From Kineococcus mangrovi (GTDB taxonomy: Bacteria > Actinomycetota > Actinomycetes > Actinomycetales > Kineococcaceae): 64,000 nt of DNA. The first letter of the stretch is position 1. Every line of letters begins with the position of its first letter. A program made the position numbers and the translations under genes. Positions 16,940 to 25,826 of this stretch are shown here, in pieces. A model generated the notes under the pieces. That model was given only the letters and a program-made list of their open reading frames with translations, was not told the DNA's origin and did not search any database. Where the stretch lies: contig NZ_JBGGTQ010000006.1 of NCBI RefSeq assembly GCF_041320705.1, positions 1 through 64,000 on the forward strand. The letters run 5' to 3'.

Positions 16940-17542
16940 TCAGCCCGCCGACCGCTTCTGCTGGTCGCGCACCCCGTCGAGGGCGACGACCCCGGCGAGC
17001 AGCAGGGCGCGCAGGTCCGGGTCCAGGGCGGGGTCGGTGCTCAGCACGAACTCGTCGGCGTCGGCGACGGCGCGGCCGAACGTCCGGTGGCGGCGGTGCA
17101 CCCCGCCGAGCACGTCGCCCGCCGTGCGCAGGCTCGTCGGCCGCGGGTCGGCGTGCAGGGTGACGGTCCACTCGCGGCTGCCCCACGCCCCGCCGGTCAT
17201 CCGCGCCAGGACGCCGTCGGGGGTCGCGATCTCCAGGCGCGGCGCGCCCCAGGAGTTCTCCTGCCGGACGCGACCGAGAGGGCTGCCGTCGGGCCGCACG
17301 GCGTGGAACTCCAGGCGCTGCCCCCAGCGCGCGGGCCGCTCGACGAACAGCACCGGCGCACCGTCCGCGACCACGACGTAGCGCGAGGACGTCACGATCC
17401 CCAGGAACCCGAGCCGCTGCTCCTCCTCGACCACCGCGAGGGCGGTCCCGTCCGGGGCCAGCACGTCGTAGTGGTGGCGGGTCGAGAACACCCGGCCCTC
17501 CTCGTGCAGGACGAGCTCGGGGGCGTCGAAGACCGCGGTCAC
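16940..17542 (-). CDS. LURP-one-related/scramblase-like protein
   Basis: 200 residues with the tandem beta-strand pattern of the LURP-one/phospholipid-scramblase (tubby-like) fold: VFSTRHHYDVLAPDGTALAVVEEE, LGFLGIVTSSRYVVVADG, and WTVTLHADPRPTSLRTAGDVLGGVHRRHRTFGRAVADADEFVLSTD-type repeats. Bacterial members have no proven function. It starts 40 bases after the hutI stop on the same strand and is probably transcribed with, or just after, the hut operon. ATG/GTG choice at 17542 is not supported by a strong ribosome site. Confidence 0.65.
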   Translation of the reverse strand: MTAVFDAPELVLHEEGRVFSTRHHYDVLAPDGTALAVVEEEQRLGFLGIVTSSRYVVVADGAPVLFVERPARWGQRLEFHAVRPDGSPLGRVRQENSWGAPRLEIATPDGVLARMTGGAWGSREWTVTLHADPRPTSLRTAGDVLGGVHRRHRTFGRAVADADEFVLSTDPALDPDLRALLLAGVVALDGVRDQQKRSAG

Positions 17543-17582
17543 CGTCGCAGCATGGCGCAGCGGGGCCCCCTCCGGTGCCCGT

Positions 17583-18728
17583 TCAGTGCACGGAGTGCGT
17601 GAGCGGGACCCCCGGGCGGTAGGCCAGGTGCGTCACCGACGGGGCGTCGAGCACGTGCAGGTCGGCGCGGGCGCCGACGGTGAGGCGGCCGACGTCGGTG
17701 CGGCGCAACGCCTGCGCCCCGCCGGCGGTGGCGGCGTGGACGGCCTCGGCGACGGTCAGGCCCATCTGCAGGACGGCCGTCGCGACGCAGAACGCCATCG
17801 AGCTCGTGTAGCTGGACCCGGGGTTGCAGTTGCTGGCGATGGCCACGGTCGCCCCGGCGTCCAGGAGGCGGCGGGCGGGGGCGAGGGGCTGGCGGGTCGA
17901 GAGGTCGCAGGCGGGCAGCACCGTCGCGACGGTGCCGGACCCCGCGAGGGCGTCGACGTCGGCGTCGGACAGGTGGTTGCAGTGGTCCACGCTGGCGGCG
18001 CCCACCTCCACGGCCAGGCGGACCCCCGGCCCCGGGCCGAGCTGGTTGCCGTGCACGCGCAGCCCCAGCCCCGCCTCCCTCGCCGCCCGCAGCACGGTGC
18101 GGGACTGCTCCTCGTCGAACGCGCCCGCCTCGCAGAACACGTCGGCCCAGCGGACGTGGGCGCGCACGGCCTGCAACTGCGGTCCGACGAGCTCGGCGAG
18201 GTAGTCGGCGGGTTCCTCGCCGGGGGCGACGACGTGGGCACCCAGCCAGGTCACCTCGTCCGTGAACTCCGCGGCCAGGAGCGCGGCGCGCAGCTCCTCG
18301 GCGGGGGTCAGGCCGTACCCGGTCTTCGTCTCCAGCGTCGTCGTGCCCTGAGCGCGGGCCTCGGCGACGTGCCGGCGCAGACCGCGGCGCAGCTGCTCGT
18401 CGGTGGCGGCGCGGGTCGCCGCGACGGTCGTCGCGATGCCCCCGGCGGTGTAGGGCTGGCCGCCCACCCGGGCCTCGAACTCGCTCGTGCGATCACCCGC
18501 GAAGACGAGGTGGGAGTGCGAGTCCACCCAGCCGGGCAGCACCGCCCGCCCGCCGACGTCGATCCGGTCGTCGGCGTCCGGGGCCTCGCGCGCCGGGCCC
18601 GCCCACGCGACGAGGCCGTCGTCGACGACGAGCGCGGCGTCGCGGACCCGGCCCAGCGGGTCCTCGGGCGCGGCCCGCTCGGGGTCGTTCGTCGTGAGTT
18701 CGGCGATGCCGGTGTAGAGCGTGCTCAC
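17583..18728 (-). CDS. hutI: Imidazolonepropionase
   Basis: 381 residues from GTG 18728. Third step of histidine breakdown: opens imidazolone propionate to N-formimidoyl-glutamate. Amidohydrolase signatures: metal-binding HxH in [11 protein letters not shown] (about 71-82), KTGYGL, HGNQ, DHCNHL and [14 protein letters not shown]. Its start overlaps the hutF stop in GTGA, so it is translationally coupled. Last gene of the hut operon. Confidence 0.95.
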   Translation of the reverse strand: MSTLYTGIAELTTNDPERAAPEDPLGRVRDAALVVDDGLVAWAGPAREAPDADDRIDVGGRAVLPGWVDSHSHLVFAGDRTSEFEARVGGQPYTAGGIATTVAATRAATDEQLRRGLRRHVAEARAQGTTTLETKTGYGLTPAEELRAALLAAEFTDEVTWLGAHVVAPGEEPADYLAELVGPQLQAVRAHVRWADVFCEAGAFDEEQSRTVLRAAREAGLGLRVHGNQLGPGPGVRLAVEVGAASVDHCNHLSDADVDALAGSGTVATVLPACDLSTRQPLAPARRLLDAGATVAIASNCNPGSSYTSSMAFCVATAVLQMGLTVAEAVHAATAGGAQALRRTDVGRLTVGARADLHVLDAPSVTHLAYRPGVPLTHSVH

Positions 18729-20041
18729 GCGAACCTCCGCAGGACGTCGGCGACGCGGTCCTCCCCCACCACCGCGTGCCCACCCCGGCGGACGCGGACC
18801 TCGCCCGCCACGACGACGTCGGTGACGTCCTGCGCGGTCGCGGTCATCACGAGCTGGGAGGGATCGGACCCGGCGGTGCGGACGGAACCGGTGCGCACGG
18901 CGACGAGGTCGGCGGGCTGCCCGACGGCGATCGTCCCGCCCTCCAGGCCCAGGCTGCGGTGGCCTCCCGTCGTCAGGGCCGCGACGAGGTCGGCCGGGTC
19001 GAACACCCCGCGCCGCAGGGACCCCAGCCGGGCGGCCGCCTCCAGCCCGCGGGTCTCGGCGAACGGGTCGACGACGGCGTGCTGGTCGGTGCCGAGCGCC
19101 AGGACGGCTCCCGCGTCGGCGAGGGCCCGGGCGCGGCCGACCCCGTCGCCGAGGTCGGCCTCCGTCGTCGGGCACGCCACGACCGAGGCCTGCCGCGCCC
19201 CGAGGAGGGCGACGTCGGCGTCGGTGACGTGGTTGGCGTGCACGACGGACAGGGCCGGGCTGAGGGCCCCGGCGCGGTCGAGCAGCTCGGTCGGGGTGCA
19301 GCCGTAGGCCCGGCGGCACGCCTCGTTCTCGGCGGGCTGCTCGGACAGGTGGACGTGGACCGGGGCGCCGAGGTCCCACGCCGTCTCCGCCACGACCGAC
19401 AGGTCGGCCGGGGCGACGGCGCGCACCGAGTGGGCCGCCACCCCGACGCGGAAGAACCCGTCGGCCGGGAGCTGCCGGACCCGGCGCGCCCAGGCCCGCG
19501 CGTCGCCGTCGCAGAACCGGCGCTGCTCGGGCAGGACGGGGTCGCCGGGGGCGGACGTCAGGTAGAGCGCGTCGAGCAGGACGAGGCGGATGCCCGCCGC
19601 GCGGGCCGCGTCGCGCAGCGCGAGGGCCATCGCGTTCGGGTCCTCGTACGGGGTCCCGTCGGGTCGGTGGTGCAGGTAGTGGAACTCCCCGACCGCGGTC
19701 CAGCCCGCCAGCACCATCTCGGTGAACGCGGCCGTGGCGAGTTCCCGGTAGGAGTCCGGGTCCAGGCGGCCGGCCAGTTCGTACATCGCGGTGCGCCACG
19801 TCCAGAACGTGCCACCGTCCCCGTGCGTGCGGCCGCGCAGGGCGCGGTGGAAGGCGTGGGAGTGCGCGTTGGCGAACCCCGGGAACACCAGACCGGTGAG
19901 CACCTCCTCGCCCGGTTCCGCGCTCACCCCCGGGGTGAGCGCGGTGATCCGGCCCGCGGCCACCGCGATCCGCACGTCCCGCACGACGGCCCCGTCCAGC
20001 CAGGCGCTCTCGGCGTGGAAGCTCACCACGTGGGGGCTCAC
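18725..20041 (-). CDS. hutF: Formimidoylglutamate deiminase
   Basis: 438 residues from GTG 20041. Converts N-formimidoyl-L-glutamate to N-formyl-L-glutamate and ammonia, the first half of the two-step hut branch. Amidohydrolase motifs: [15 protein letters not shown] (HxH), [24 protein letters not shown] and [14 protein letters not shown]. Both ends overlap neighbours by 4 bases (GTGA), coupling it to hutU upstream and hutI downstream. No N-formylglutamate amidohydrolase (HutG) gene is in the window, so the last step must be encoded elsewhere. Confidence 0.93.
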   Translation of the reverse strand: MSPHVVSFHAESAWLDGAVVRDVRIAVAAGRITALTPGVSAEPGEEVLTGLVFPGFANAHSHAFHRALRGRTHGDGGTFWTWRTAMYELAGRLDPDSYRELATAAFTEMVLAGWTAVGEFHYLHHRPDGTPYEDPNAMALALRDAARAAGIRLVLLDALYLTSAPGDPVLPEQRRFCDGDARAWARRVRQLPADGFFRVGVAAHSVRAVAPADLSVVAETAWDLGAPVHVHLSEQPAENEACRRAYGCTPTELLDRAGALSPALSVVHANHVTDADVALLGARQASVVACPTTEADLGDGVGRARALADAGAVLALGTDQHAVVDPFAETRGLEAAARLGSLRRGVFDPADLVAALTTGGHRSLGLEGGTIAVGQPADLVAVRTGSVRTAGSDPSQLVMTATAQDVTDVVVAGEVRVRRGGHAVVGEDRVADVLRRFA

Positions 20042-21705
20042 CGCTCCCACATCGGGACGCGCAGCCCGCGCTCGCGGGCCACCTCGGCCGCCCGGTCGTA
20101 CCCGGCGTCGACGTGCCGCATGACGCCCGTGCCGGGGTCGTTGGTGAGGACCCGTTCGATCTTCTCCGCGGCCAGCGGGGTGCCGTCGGCGACGGTGACC
20201 TGACCGGCGTGGATCGAACGGCCGATGCCGACGCCACCACCGTGGTGCAGGGACACCCACGTCGCCCCGGAGGCGGTGTTGAGCAGCGCGTTGAGCAGCG
20301 GCCAGTCGGCGATCGCGTCCGACCCGTCGGCCATCGCCTCGGTCTCCCGGTACGGGGAGGCCACCGACCCGGAGTCGAGGTGGTCGCGGCCGATGACGAT
20401 CGGGGCGGAGATCTCCCCGTTCGCGACGAGCTCGTTGAACTTCAGGCCCGCGAGGTGGCGTTCCTTGTACCCCAGCCAGCAGATGCGGGCGGGCAGGCCC
20501 TCGAAGTGGACCCTCTCCCCCGCCGCCGTGATCCAGCGGCGCAGCTTCTCGTCCTCGGGGAACAGGTCGAGGATCGCGCGGTCGGTGCGGGCGATGTCCG
20601 CGGGGTCGCCGGACAGCGCGGCCCAGCGGAACGGGCCGCGGCCCTCGGCGAACTGCGGGCGGATGTAGGCCGGGACGAACCCGGGGAACTCGAACGCGCG
20701 GTCGTACCCGCCGAGACGGGCCTCCTCGCGGAGGGAGTTGCCGTAGTCGAACACCTCGGCGCCGCGGTCCTGGAACCCCACCATGGCCTCCACCTGCTTG
20801 GCCATCGCCGCGCGGGACCGCCGGGTGAACTCCTCCGGGTCCTTCGCCGCGAGCTCGTGCCACTCCTGCACGGTGACGTCCTCGGGCAGGTAGCTCAGCG
20901 GGTCGTGCGCCGACGTCTGGTCGGTGACGACGTCGATGGGGGCGCCGCGGTCGAGCAGTTCGGTGAACACCGTGGCGGCGTTCCCGACGACACCGACGGA
21001 CAGCGGCCGGCGGGCGTCGCGGGCCGCGACCACGCGGGTCAGACCGTCGTCGAGGTCGTCGGCGAGCTCGTCGAGGTAGCCGTGGTCGACGCGGCGCTGC
21101 AACCGGGCGCGGTCGACGTCGACGACGAGGACGGCGCCCTCGTTGAGGGTGACGGCGAGCGGTTGCGCACCGCCCATCCCGCCCGCACCGCCGGTGAGGG
21201 TGATGGTGCCGGCGAGGGTTCCGCCGAAGGACTTCTCGGCGACGGCGGCGAACGTCTCGTAGGTGCCCTGCAGGATCCCCTGGGTGCCGATGTAGATCCA
21301 GGACCCGGCGGTCATCTGCCCGTACATCGTCAGGCCGAGGGCCTCCAGGCGGCGGAACTCCGGCCAGGTGGCCCAGTCCCCGACGAGGTTGGAGTTCGCG
21401 ATGAGGACGCGCGGGGCCCAGGCGTGGGTGCGGAACACCCCGACGGGTTTGCCGGACTGCACGAGCAGGGTCTCGTCGTCCCCGAGGGTCTCCAGGGTGC
21501 GGACGATCGCGTCGTACGCCTCCCACGAGCGGGCGGCCTTCCCCGTGCCGCCGTAGACGACGAGGTCGTCGGGGCGTTCGGCGACCTCGGGGTCGAGGTT
21601 GTTCATGAGCATCCGCAGCGGGGCCTCCGTCTGCCAGCTCTTCGTGTGGAGCTCGTTCCCGCGGTGGGCGCGGACGGGCCGGGGGCCGTGGGTGTTCGCG
21701 GGCAC
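20038..21705 (-). CDS. hutU: Urocanate hydratase
   Basis: 555 residues, normal length. Second step of histidine degradation, an NAD-dependent hydration of urocanate. Family blocks: [74 protein letters not shown] and [18 protein letters not shown]. Start GTG 21705 has GAGGAGAAC five bases upstream; a longer frame 5' of it is shadow sequence. It lies 10 bases after the hutH stop. Confidence 0.96.
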   Translation of the reverse strand: MPANTHGPRPVRAHRGNELHTKSWQTEAPLRMLMNNLDPEVAERPDDLVVYGGTGKAARSWEAYDAIVRTLETLGDDETLLVQSGKPVGVFRTHAWAPRVLIANSNLVGDWATWPEFRRLEALGLTMYGQMTAGSWIYIGTQGILQGTYETFAAVAEKSFGGTLAGTITLTGGAGGMGGAQPLAVTLNEGAVLVVDVDRARLQRRVDHGYLDELADDLDDGLTRVVAARDARRPLSVGVVGNAATVFTELLDRGAPIDVVTDQTSAHDPLSYLPEDVTVQEWHELAAKDPEEFTRRSRAAMAKQVEAMVGFQDRGAEVFDYGNSLREEARLGGYDRAFEFPGFVPAYIRPQFAEGRGPFRWAALSGDPADIARTDRAILDLFPEDEKLRRWITAAGERVHFEGLPARICWLGYKERHLAGLKFNELVANGEISAPIVIGRDHLDSGSVASPYRETEAMADGSDAIADWPLLNALLNTASGATWVSLHHGGGVGIGRSIHAGQVTVADGTPLAAEKIERVLTNDPGTGVMRHVDAGYDRAAEVARERGLRVPMWER

Positions 21706-21715
21706 GTGGTTCTCC

Positions 21716-23260
21716 TCAGTCGATCTCGGTGAGCGAGCGGGCGGCGGACACGAGCTGCCCCGAGGCGACGAGACCGGTGACGGCCTCGATCTCGGGGGCG
21801 AGGAACCGGTCGGGGCCGGGGCCCTCGACGACGGTGCGCACGAGGCGCAGGAGTTCACCCGTGACGGGCGCGGGTTCCAGGGGTTTCCTGAGGTCGAGAG
21901 CGCGGGTGGCGGTCATCACCTCGATCGCGAGGACGCGGGTCAGGCCGTCGAGCGCGCGGCGCAGTTTCCGCGCCCCCGCCCAGCCCATCGAGACGTGGTC
22001 CTCCTGCATCGCCGAGCTCGGGATGGAGTCGACGCTCGCGGGGACGGCGAGGCGCTTGAGCTCGGAGACGATCCCCGCTGCGGTGTACTGCGCGATCATC
22101 AACCCGGAGTCGACCCCGGCGTCGTGGGCCAGGAACGGCGGCAGGCCCTGGTTGCGGGCGCGGTCCAGGAACCGGTCGGTGCGGCGTTCGGAGATGCTGG
22201 CGAGGTCGGCGACCGCGATCGCGAGGAAGTCCAGGACGTAGGCGACGGGCGCGCCGTGGAAGTTCCCGTTCGACTCGACCCGACCGTCCGGCGTGACGAC
22301 GGGGTTGTCGACGGCGGCGGCGAGTTCCCGCTCGGCGACGGCGCGGGCGTGGGCGGCGGTGTCGCGACCGGCGCCGTGGACCTGCGGGGCGCAGCGCAGC
22401 GAGTACGCGTCCTGCACGCGCGTGCACCCCGGGCCCCGGTGGCTCGCGACGATCGGCGAACCCGCGAGCGCCCGCCGGACGTTCCCCGCCGCGACGCGCT
22501 GGCCGACCTGGGGCCGCAACTGCTGCAGGTCGTCGGCGAACACGGCGTCGGTGCCCAGCAGCGCCTCGACGGACAGGGCCGCGGCGAGGTCGGCGGTGGC
22601 GAACAGGACGTCGAGGGTGTCGAGCGCGAGGGCGAGCTGGCCGAGCATCCCGTCGGTGCCGTTGATGAGGGCCAGGCCCTCCTTCTCGGCCAGGACGACG
22701 GGTTCCAGCTCGGCGGCGGCCAGGGCGTCGGCGGTGGGCAGGAGTTCCCCGTCGCGGGTGCGGACGTGGCCCTCGCCCATGACGGCGAGCGCGCAGTGGG
22801 CGAGGGGGGCGAGGTCGCCGGAGCAGCCGAGGGAGCCGTGCTCGGTGACCACGGGGGTGAGGTGGGCGTTGAGCAGGTCCGCGTAGGCGCCGGCCGTGCG
22901 GGGGCGGACGCCGGTGCGGCCGGTCATGAGGGTCGACAGGCGCAGCAGCATCGTCGCGCGGACCACCTCCGTCTCGACCTCCGCGCCGGACCCCGCGGCG
23001 TGCGAGCGGACGAGGCTGCGCTGCAACGCGGTGCGCTGGTCGACCGGGATGTGCTGGGTGGCCAGGGCGCCGAAACCCGTGGAGATGCCGTAGTGGGGTT
23101 CGGCGTCGTCGGCGAGCGCCTCGACGCGGGCGCGCGAGTCCTGCACGGCGTCGAGGGCCGCGGGGTCGAGCTCGACCCGGGCGCCGTGGCGGGCGACGGC
23201 GACGACGTCGGCGACGCTCACCGGCCCGGTGGAGACGAGGACGTTCTGCACGTCCCTCAC
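21716..23260 (-). CDS. hutH: Histidine ammonia-lyase
   Basis: 514 residues. First step: removes ammonia from histidine to give urocanate. Family blocks: [15 protein letters not shown], the MIO-cofactor loop, NGTDGMLGQ and [15 protein letters not shown]. The MIO-forming triad reads Cys-Ser-Gly ([14 protein letters not shown], about residue 142) rather than the classical Ala-Ser-Gly. The start may be GTG 23260 or the in-frame GTG 23251. First gene of the hutH-U-F-I operon, divergent from an IclR-family gene. Confidence 0.95.
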   Translation of the reverse strand: MRDVQNVLVSTGPVSVADVVAVARHGARVELDPAALDAVQDSRARVEALADDAEPHYGISTGFGALATQHIPVDQRTALQRSLVRSHAAGSGAEVETEVVRATMLLRLSTLMTGRTGVRPRTAGAYADLLNAHLTPVVTEHGSLGCSGDLAPLAHCALAVMGEGHVRTRDGELLPTADALAAAELEPVVLAEKEGLALINGTDGMLGQLALALDTLDVLFATADLAAALSVEALLGTDAVFADDLQQLRPQVGQRVAAGNVRRALAGSPIVASHRGPGCTRVQDAYSLRCAPQVHGAGRDTAAHARAVAERELAAAVDNPVVTPDGRVESNGNFHGAPVAYVLDFLAIAVADLASISERRTDRFLDRARNQGLPPFLAHDAGVDSGLMIAQYTAAGIVSELKRLAVPASVDSIPSSAMQEDHVSMGWAGARKLRRALDGLTRVLAIEVMTATRALDLRKPLEPAPVTGELLRLVRTVVEGPGPDRFLAPEIEAVTGLVASGQLVSAARSLTEID

Positions 23261-23305
23261 TCTGCAGCGCGGGCGCCGTCCCGTCAGCGCCCGGCGCGGC
23301 GCTGC

Positions 23306-23323
23306 TGTCCAGAGTGCTGGACA
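23306..23323. promoter_or_regulatory. Likely IclR operator between hutH and its regulator
   Basis: Perfect 7-bp inverted repeat TGTCCAG-AGTG-CTGGACA in the hutH/iclR gap, 45 bp upstream of hutH and 8 bp before the preferred iclR start (GTG 23332). Position and symmetry fit binding by the IclR-family protein. Its presence argues against the earlier in-frame start at 23314. Confidence 0.6.
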
Positions 23324-23331
23324 CTCGACGG

Positions 23332-24090
23332 GTGCCCACGTCCACCGGCGCCCCGACCGTGGGGGCCGCCCTGCGGATCCTGTCGTTCATGGCGGCGCAG
23401 CAGGGCCCGGTCGCCGCGGCGACGCTCGCCCGGTCCCTGGGGCTGCCGCGGTCGAGCGTCTACCGGTTGCTCGGCGAGCTGACCGAGCAGGGTTTCGTCC
23501 TGCACTTCCCCGAGGCGCGGCGGTACGGGCTGGGGATCGCCGCGTTCGAGCTGAGTTCGGGGTACGTGCGGCAGGAACCCGTGACGCGGCTCGGGCGCCC
23601 GGTGCTGGCCGCGCTCGTCGACCGCGTCGGGGAGTCCGCGCACCTGGCCGTCCTCGTGGGCCGCGAGGTGGTCTACCTCGTGGAGGAGCGTGCCCCGCGG
23701 CGGCCGGTGCTCGTCACCGACGTCGGCGTGCGGCTCCCGTCGCACCTCACCGCGAGCGGCCGGGCGCTGCTGGCGGAACTGCCGCGCGAGCAGGTGCGGG
23801 CGCTGTTCCCGGACGCGACGGCCCTGGACGGGCGGGGCACGACGACGCTGCGGGACCTGCGGGGCGAGCTGGTGCGGACGCGGCAGCGGGGGTTCGCCGT
23901 CGAGAACGGGGACGTCACCGCGGGGTTCGCCTCCGTCGCCGTCGCCGTGACCGACCGCGCGGGGTGGCCGGTGGCGAGCCTGGCCGTGACGTTCGAGAGC
24001 ACCGCCGTCGACGCGGGGCGGCGGGAGGAGCTGGTGGGCGCGGTGCAGCGGTGCGCGGGAGAGCTGCGGCGGCGGCTGGTCGGGGGGTGA
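23332..24090 (+). CDS. IclR family regulator, probable hut regulator
   Basis: 252 residues from GTG 23332. Winged helix-turn-helix: GAALRILSFMAA... ATLARSLGLPRSSVYRLLGELTEQGF (about 15-55); the C-terminal IclR effector domain includes HLTASGRALLAEL and ENGDVTAGFASVAVAVTDRAG. Divergent from hutH, so it most likely controls histidine catabolism, with a histidine intermediate as effector (inference). An earlier in-frame GTG at 23314 lies inside the operator dyad and is less likely. Confidence 0.88.
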   Translation: MPTSTGAPTVGAALRILSFMAAQQGPVAAATLARSLGLPRSSVYRLLGELTEQGFVLHFPEARRYGLGIAAFELSSGYVRQEPVTRLGRPVLAALVDRVGESAHLAVLVGREVVYLVEERAPRRPVLVTDVGVRLPSHLTASGRALLAELPREQVRALFPDATALDGRGTTTLRDLRGELVRTRQRGFAVENGDVTAGFASVAVAVTDRAGWPVASLAVTFESTAVDAGRREELVGAVQRCAGELRRRLVGG

Positions 24091-24109
24091 GCCGGGCGAG
24101 ACCGGCGGG

Positions 24110-24158
24110 CCTCGTTGCCTCCCCGGGGACGATGATCGTCCCCGGGGAGGCAACGAGG
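24110..24158. repeat. 49-bp palindrome, copy 2 (terminator-like repeat)
   Basis: Same element as 11438-11486: 24-base arms around one central G with core GACGATGATCGTC. Relative to copy 1, the base after the first TCC changes G to C and its partner on the other arm changes C to G, so the stem is kept. It starts 20 bases after the iclR stop and probably terminates that gene. Confidence 0.8.
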
Positions 24159-24227
24159 GCGATCCCGACCCGGCGACCGGTGCGTCACGGCGGCTAGCCT
24201 CCGGTCCACCCGACCCAGGAGGCTCCC

Positions 24228-25124
24228 GTGCTCGGCCCGCTGTCCGCCTTCGTCCTGACCCCCTTCGACGGGGACACCGTCGACGAGCGGGCGTTCACCG
24301 CGCTGGTCGAGGGCACCGCGACCGCCGGCGTCGACTCGATCGGTGCGCTCGGCTCCACCGGCAGCTACGCCTACCTCGACCGCGCCCAGCGGTCCCGCCT
24401 CGCCCGGCTCGCGGTGCGGTCCGCGGGGGACGTCCCGGTCCTCGTCGGGATCGGGGCGCTGAGCACGCCGGAGGTGCTGGCCGCCGCCGAGGACGCGCAG
24501 CGGGCGGGAGCCGCGGCCCTGCTGCTGGCCCCGGTCTCCTACCAGCCGCTGACCGACGACGAGGTGCTCGGGTTGTACGAGGATGTGACCGCGGCGGCGT
24601 CCGTGCCGGTGTGCGTCTACGACAACCCGCGCACGACGGGGTTCACGTTCTCCGACGCGCTGCGGTCGCGGGTCGCGCACCTGCCGGGGGTGGGCTCGCT
24701 CAAGCTGCCCGGGGTGCCGGAGGACCCGACCGCGGCGCGGGCGTGGCTGTCGGGGTTGCGCGCCGCCGTCCCCGCCGACGTGACCCTCGGCGTCTCCGGG
24801 GACGCCTCCGCGGTGCGGGGGCTGCGAGCCGGGTGCGCGACCTGGTACTCCGTCGTCGCCGGCGTGCTGCCGCGGACGTGCGCCGAGCTCACCGCGGCCG
24901 TCCTCGCCGGGGACGACGAGCGGGTGGCGGCGGTCGAGGCGCGCCTGGCGCCGCTGTGGCCGCTGGTGGCCGCGCACGGCAGCCTGCGGGTCGCGGCGGC
25001 GCTCGCCGAGCAGCTCGGCGTCGTCCCGCGCGCCGGGCTGCCCCGGCCGCTGCGGGACCTGCCCGCGCCGGGCCAGCGGGCCGTGGCCGGGGTCGTCGCT
25101 GCGGGGGTGGGCGCGGGAGGCTGA
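24228..25124 (+). CDS. Dihydrodipicolinate synthase family lyase
   Basis: 298 residues, a (beta/alpha)8 aldolase of the DapA/NanA group. Seen: GALGSTGSYAYLDRAQR, the Tyr of VYDNPRT (about 127), and the Schiff-base lysine in VGSLKLPG (about 154). Start GTG 24228 with AGGAGG six bases upstream. Isolated from lysine genes, so a role in sugar-acid or N-acetylneuraminate-type chemistry is as likely as true DapA activity; the substrate is not assignable. Confidence 0.85.
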   Translation: MLGPLSAFVLTPFDGDTVDERAFTALVEGTATAGVDSIGALGSTGSYAYLDRAQRSRLARLAVRSAGDVPVLVGIGALSTPEVLAAAEDAQRAGAAALLLAPVSYQPLTDDEVLGLYEDVTAAASVPVCVYDNPRTTGFTFSDALRSRVAHLPGVGSLKLPGVPEDPTAARAWLSGLRAAVPADVTLGVSGDASAVRGLRAGCATWYSVVAGVLPRTCAELTAAVLAGDDERVAAVEARLAPLWPLVAAHGSLRVAAALAEQLGVVPRAGLPRPLRDLPAPGQRAVAGVVAAGVGAGG

Positions 25125-25263
25125 CGCCGGGGCGCAGGACCTGGACCTGCCCGGCGAGGCGTCGCCCGACCCGCAGCGGACGCGCGTCCTGCCGGCCCAC
25201 CCGGTCGTCCCGGCACGGAGAGCCGCGGGGAGCTCACCCCCGTGCCGGGCACCACGGGCGCGC

Positions 25264-25725
25264 TCAGGCCAGCGGCAGCCGCTCCCAGTCGCTGCTGAAG
25301 TCCGTGCCGCTGCGCTTGAACAGCTGCGTCACGGGGCACCGGCGCTCGGTCTCCGAGCGCAGCGTCGCGAACGTCTCGTCGTCGGCGTCCGTCTCCACGC
25401 TCACCCGCACCGCGACGCGGTCGAAGTTCGCGTTGCCCTCGGCGCCGGCGCCGATGACGGCCGGGTTCAGGTCGCCCTGGACGTGGAACGTCCAGGCGCC
25501 CAGCTGCACGCCGAGGTCCTTGGCGACGATGCTGCCCGTGACCTGGTTGCACGACGTCAGGGCGCCGAGCGCGTAGCTCAGCGGGCTCGGGGCGGCGTCC
25601 TGCCCGCCGAACGAGGGGTAGGTGTCGGCCCGGAACGTGTGCTGGTGCTCACCCGGGACGGTGAGGTCCTGGGCGACCCCCGTCCCCTGCGCCTGGACGA
25701 CGAACGGCACGGTCTTCGGGCTCAC
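25264..25725 (-). CDS. OsmC family peroxidase-like protein
   Basis: 153 residues. The OsmC/Ohr fold with the two expected cysteines: one in ALTSCNQVTGS (about 59) and one in ETERRCPVTQLF (about 130). Members reduce organic hydroperoxides with thiol donors. ATG 25725 is preceded by GAGGAGAAC. A perfect 30-bp palindrome lies 20 bases upstream of the start, a possible operator for a thiol-stress regulator or the terminator of the upstream gene. Confidence 0.88.
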   Translation of the reverse strand: MSPKTVPFVVQAQGTGVAQDLTVPGEHQHTFRADTYPSFGGQDAAPSPLSYALGALTSCNQVTGSIVAKDLGVQLGAWTFHVQGDLNPAVIGAGAEGNANFDRVAVRVSVETDADDETFATLRSETERRCPVTQLFKRSGTDFSSDWERLPLA

Positions 25726-25744
25726 GGTTCTCCTCTGGTCGAGC

Positions 25745-25774
25745 GGGTGGTGGGTGAAGCTTCACCCACCACCC
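25745..25774. promoter_or_regulatory. Perfect 30-bp palindrome upstream of osmC-like gene
   Basis: A loopless perfect palindrome: GGGTGGTGGGTGAAG followed by its exact reverse complement, centre between 25759 and 25760, central hexamer AAGCTT. Either an operator for the osmC-like gene (start 20 bases further on the minus strand) or the terminator of the radical SAM gene. No T-tract follows. Confidence 0.6.
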
Positions 25775-25826
25775 TGTGAGCGGCAAGCGGCCCTCACCCG
25801 GTGGAGCTGGCGCGCACCGGGACGGG

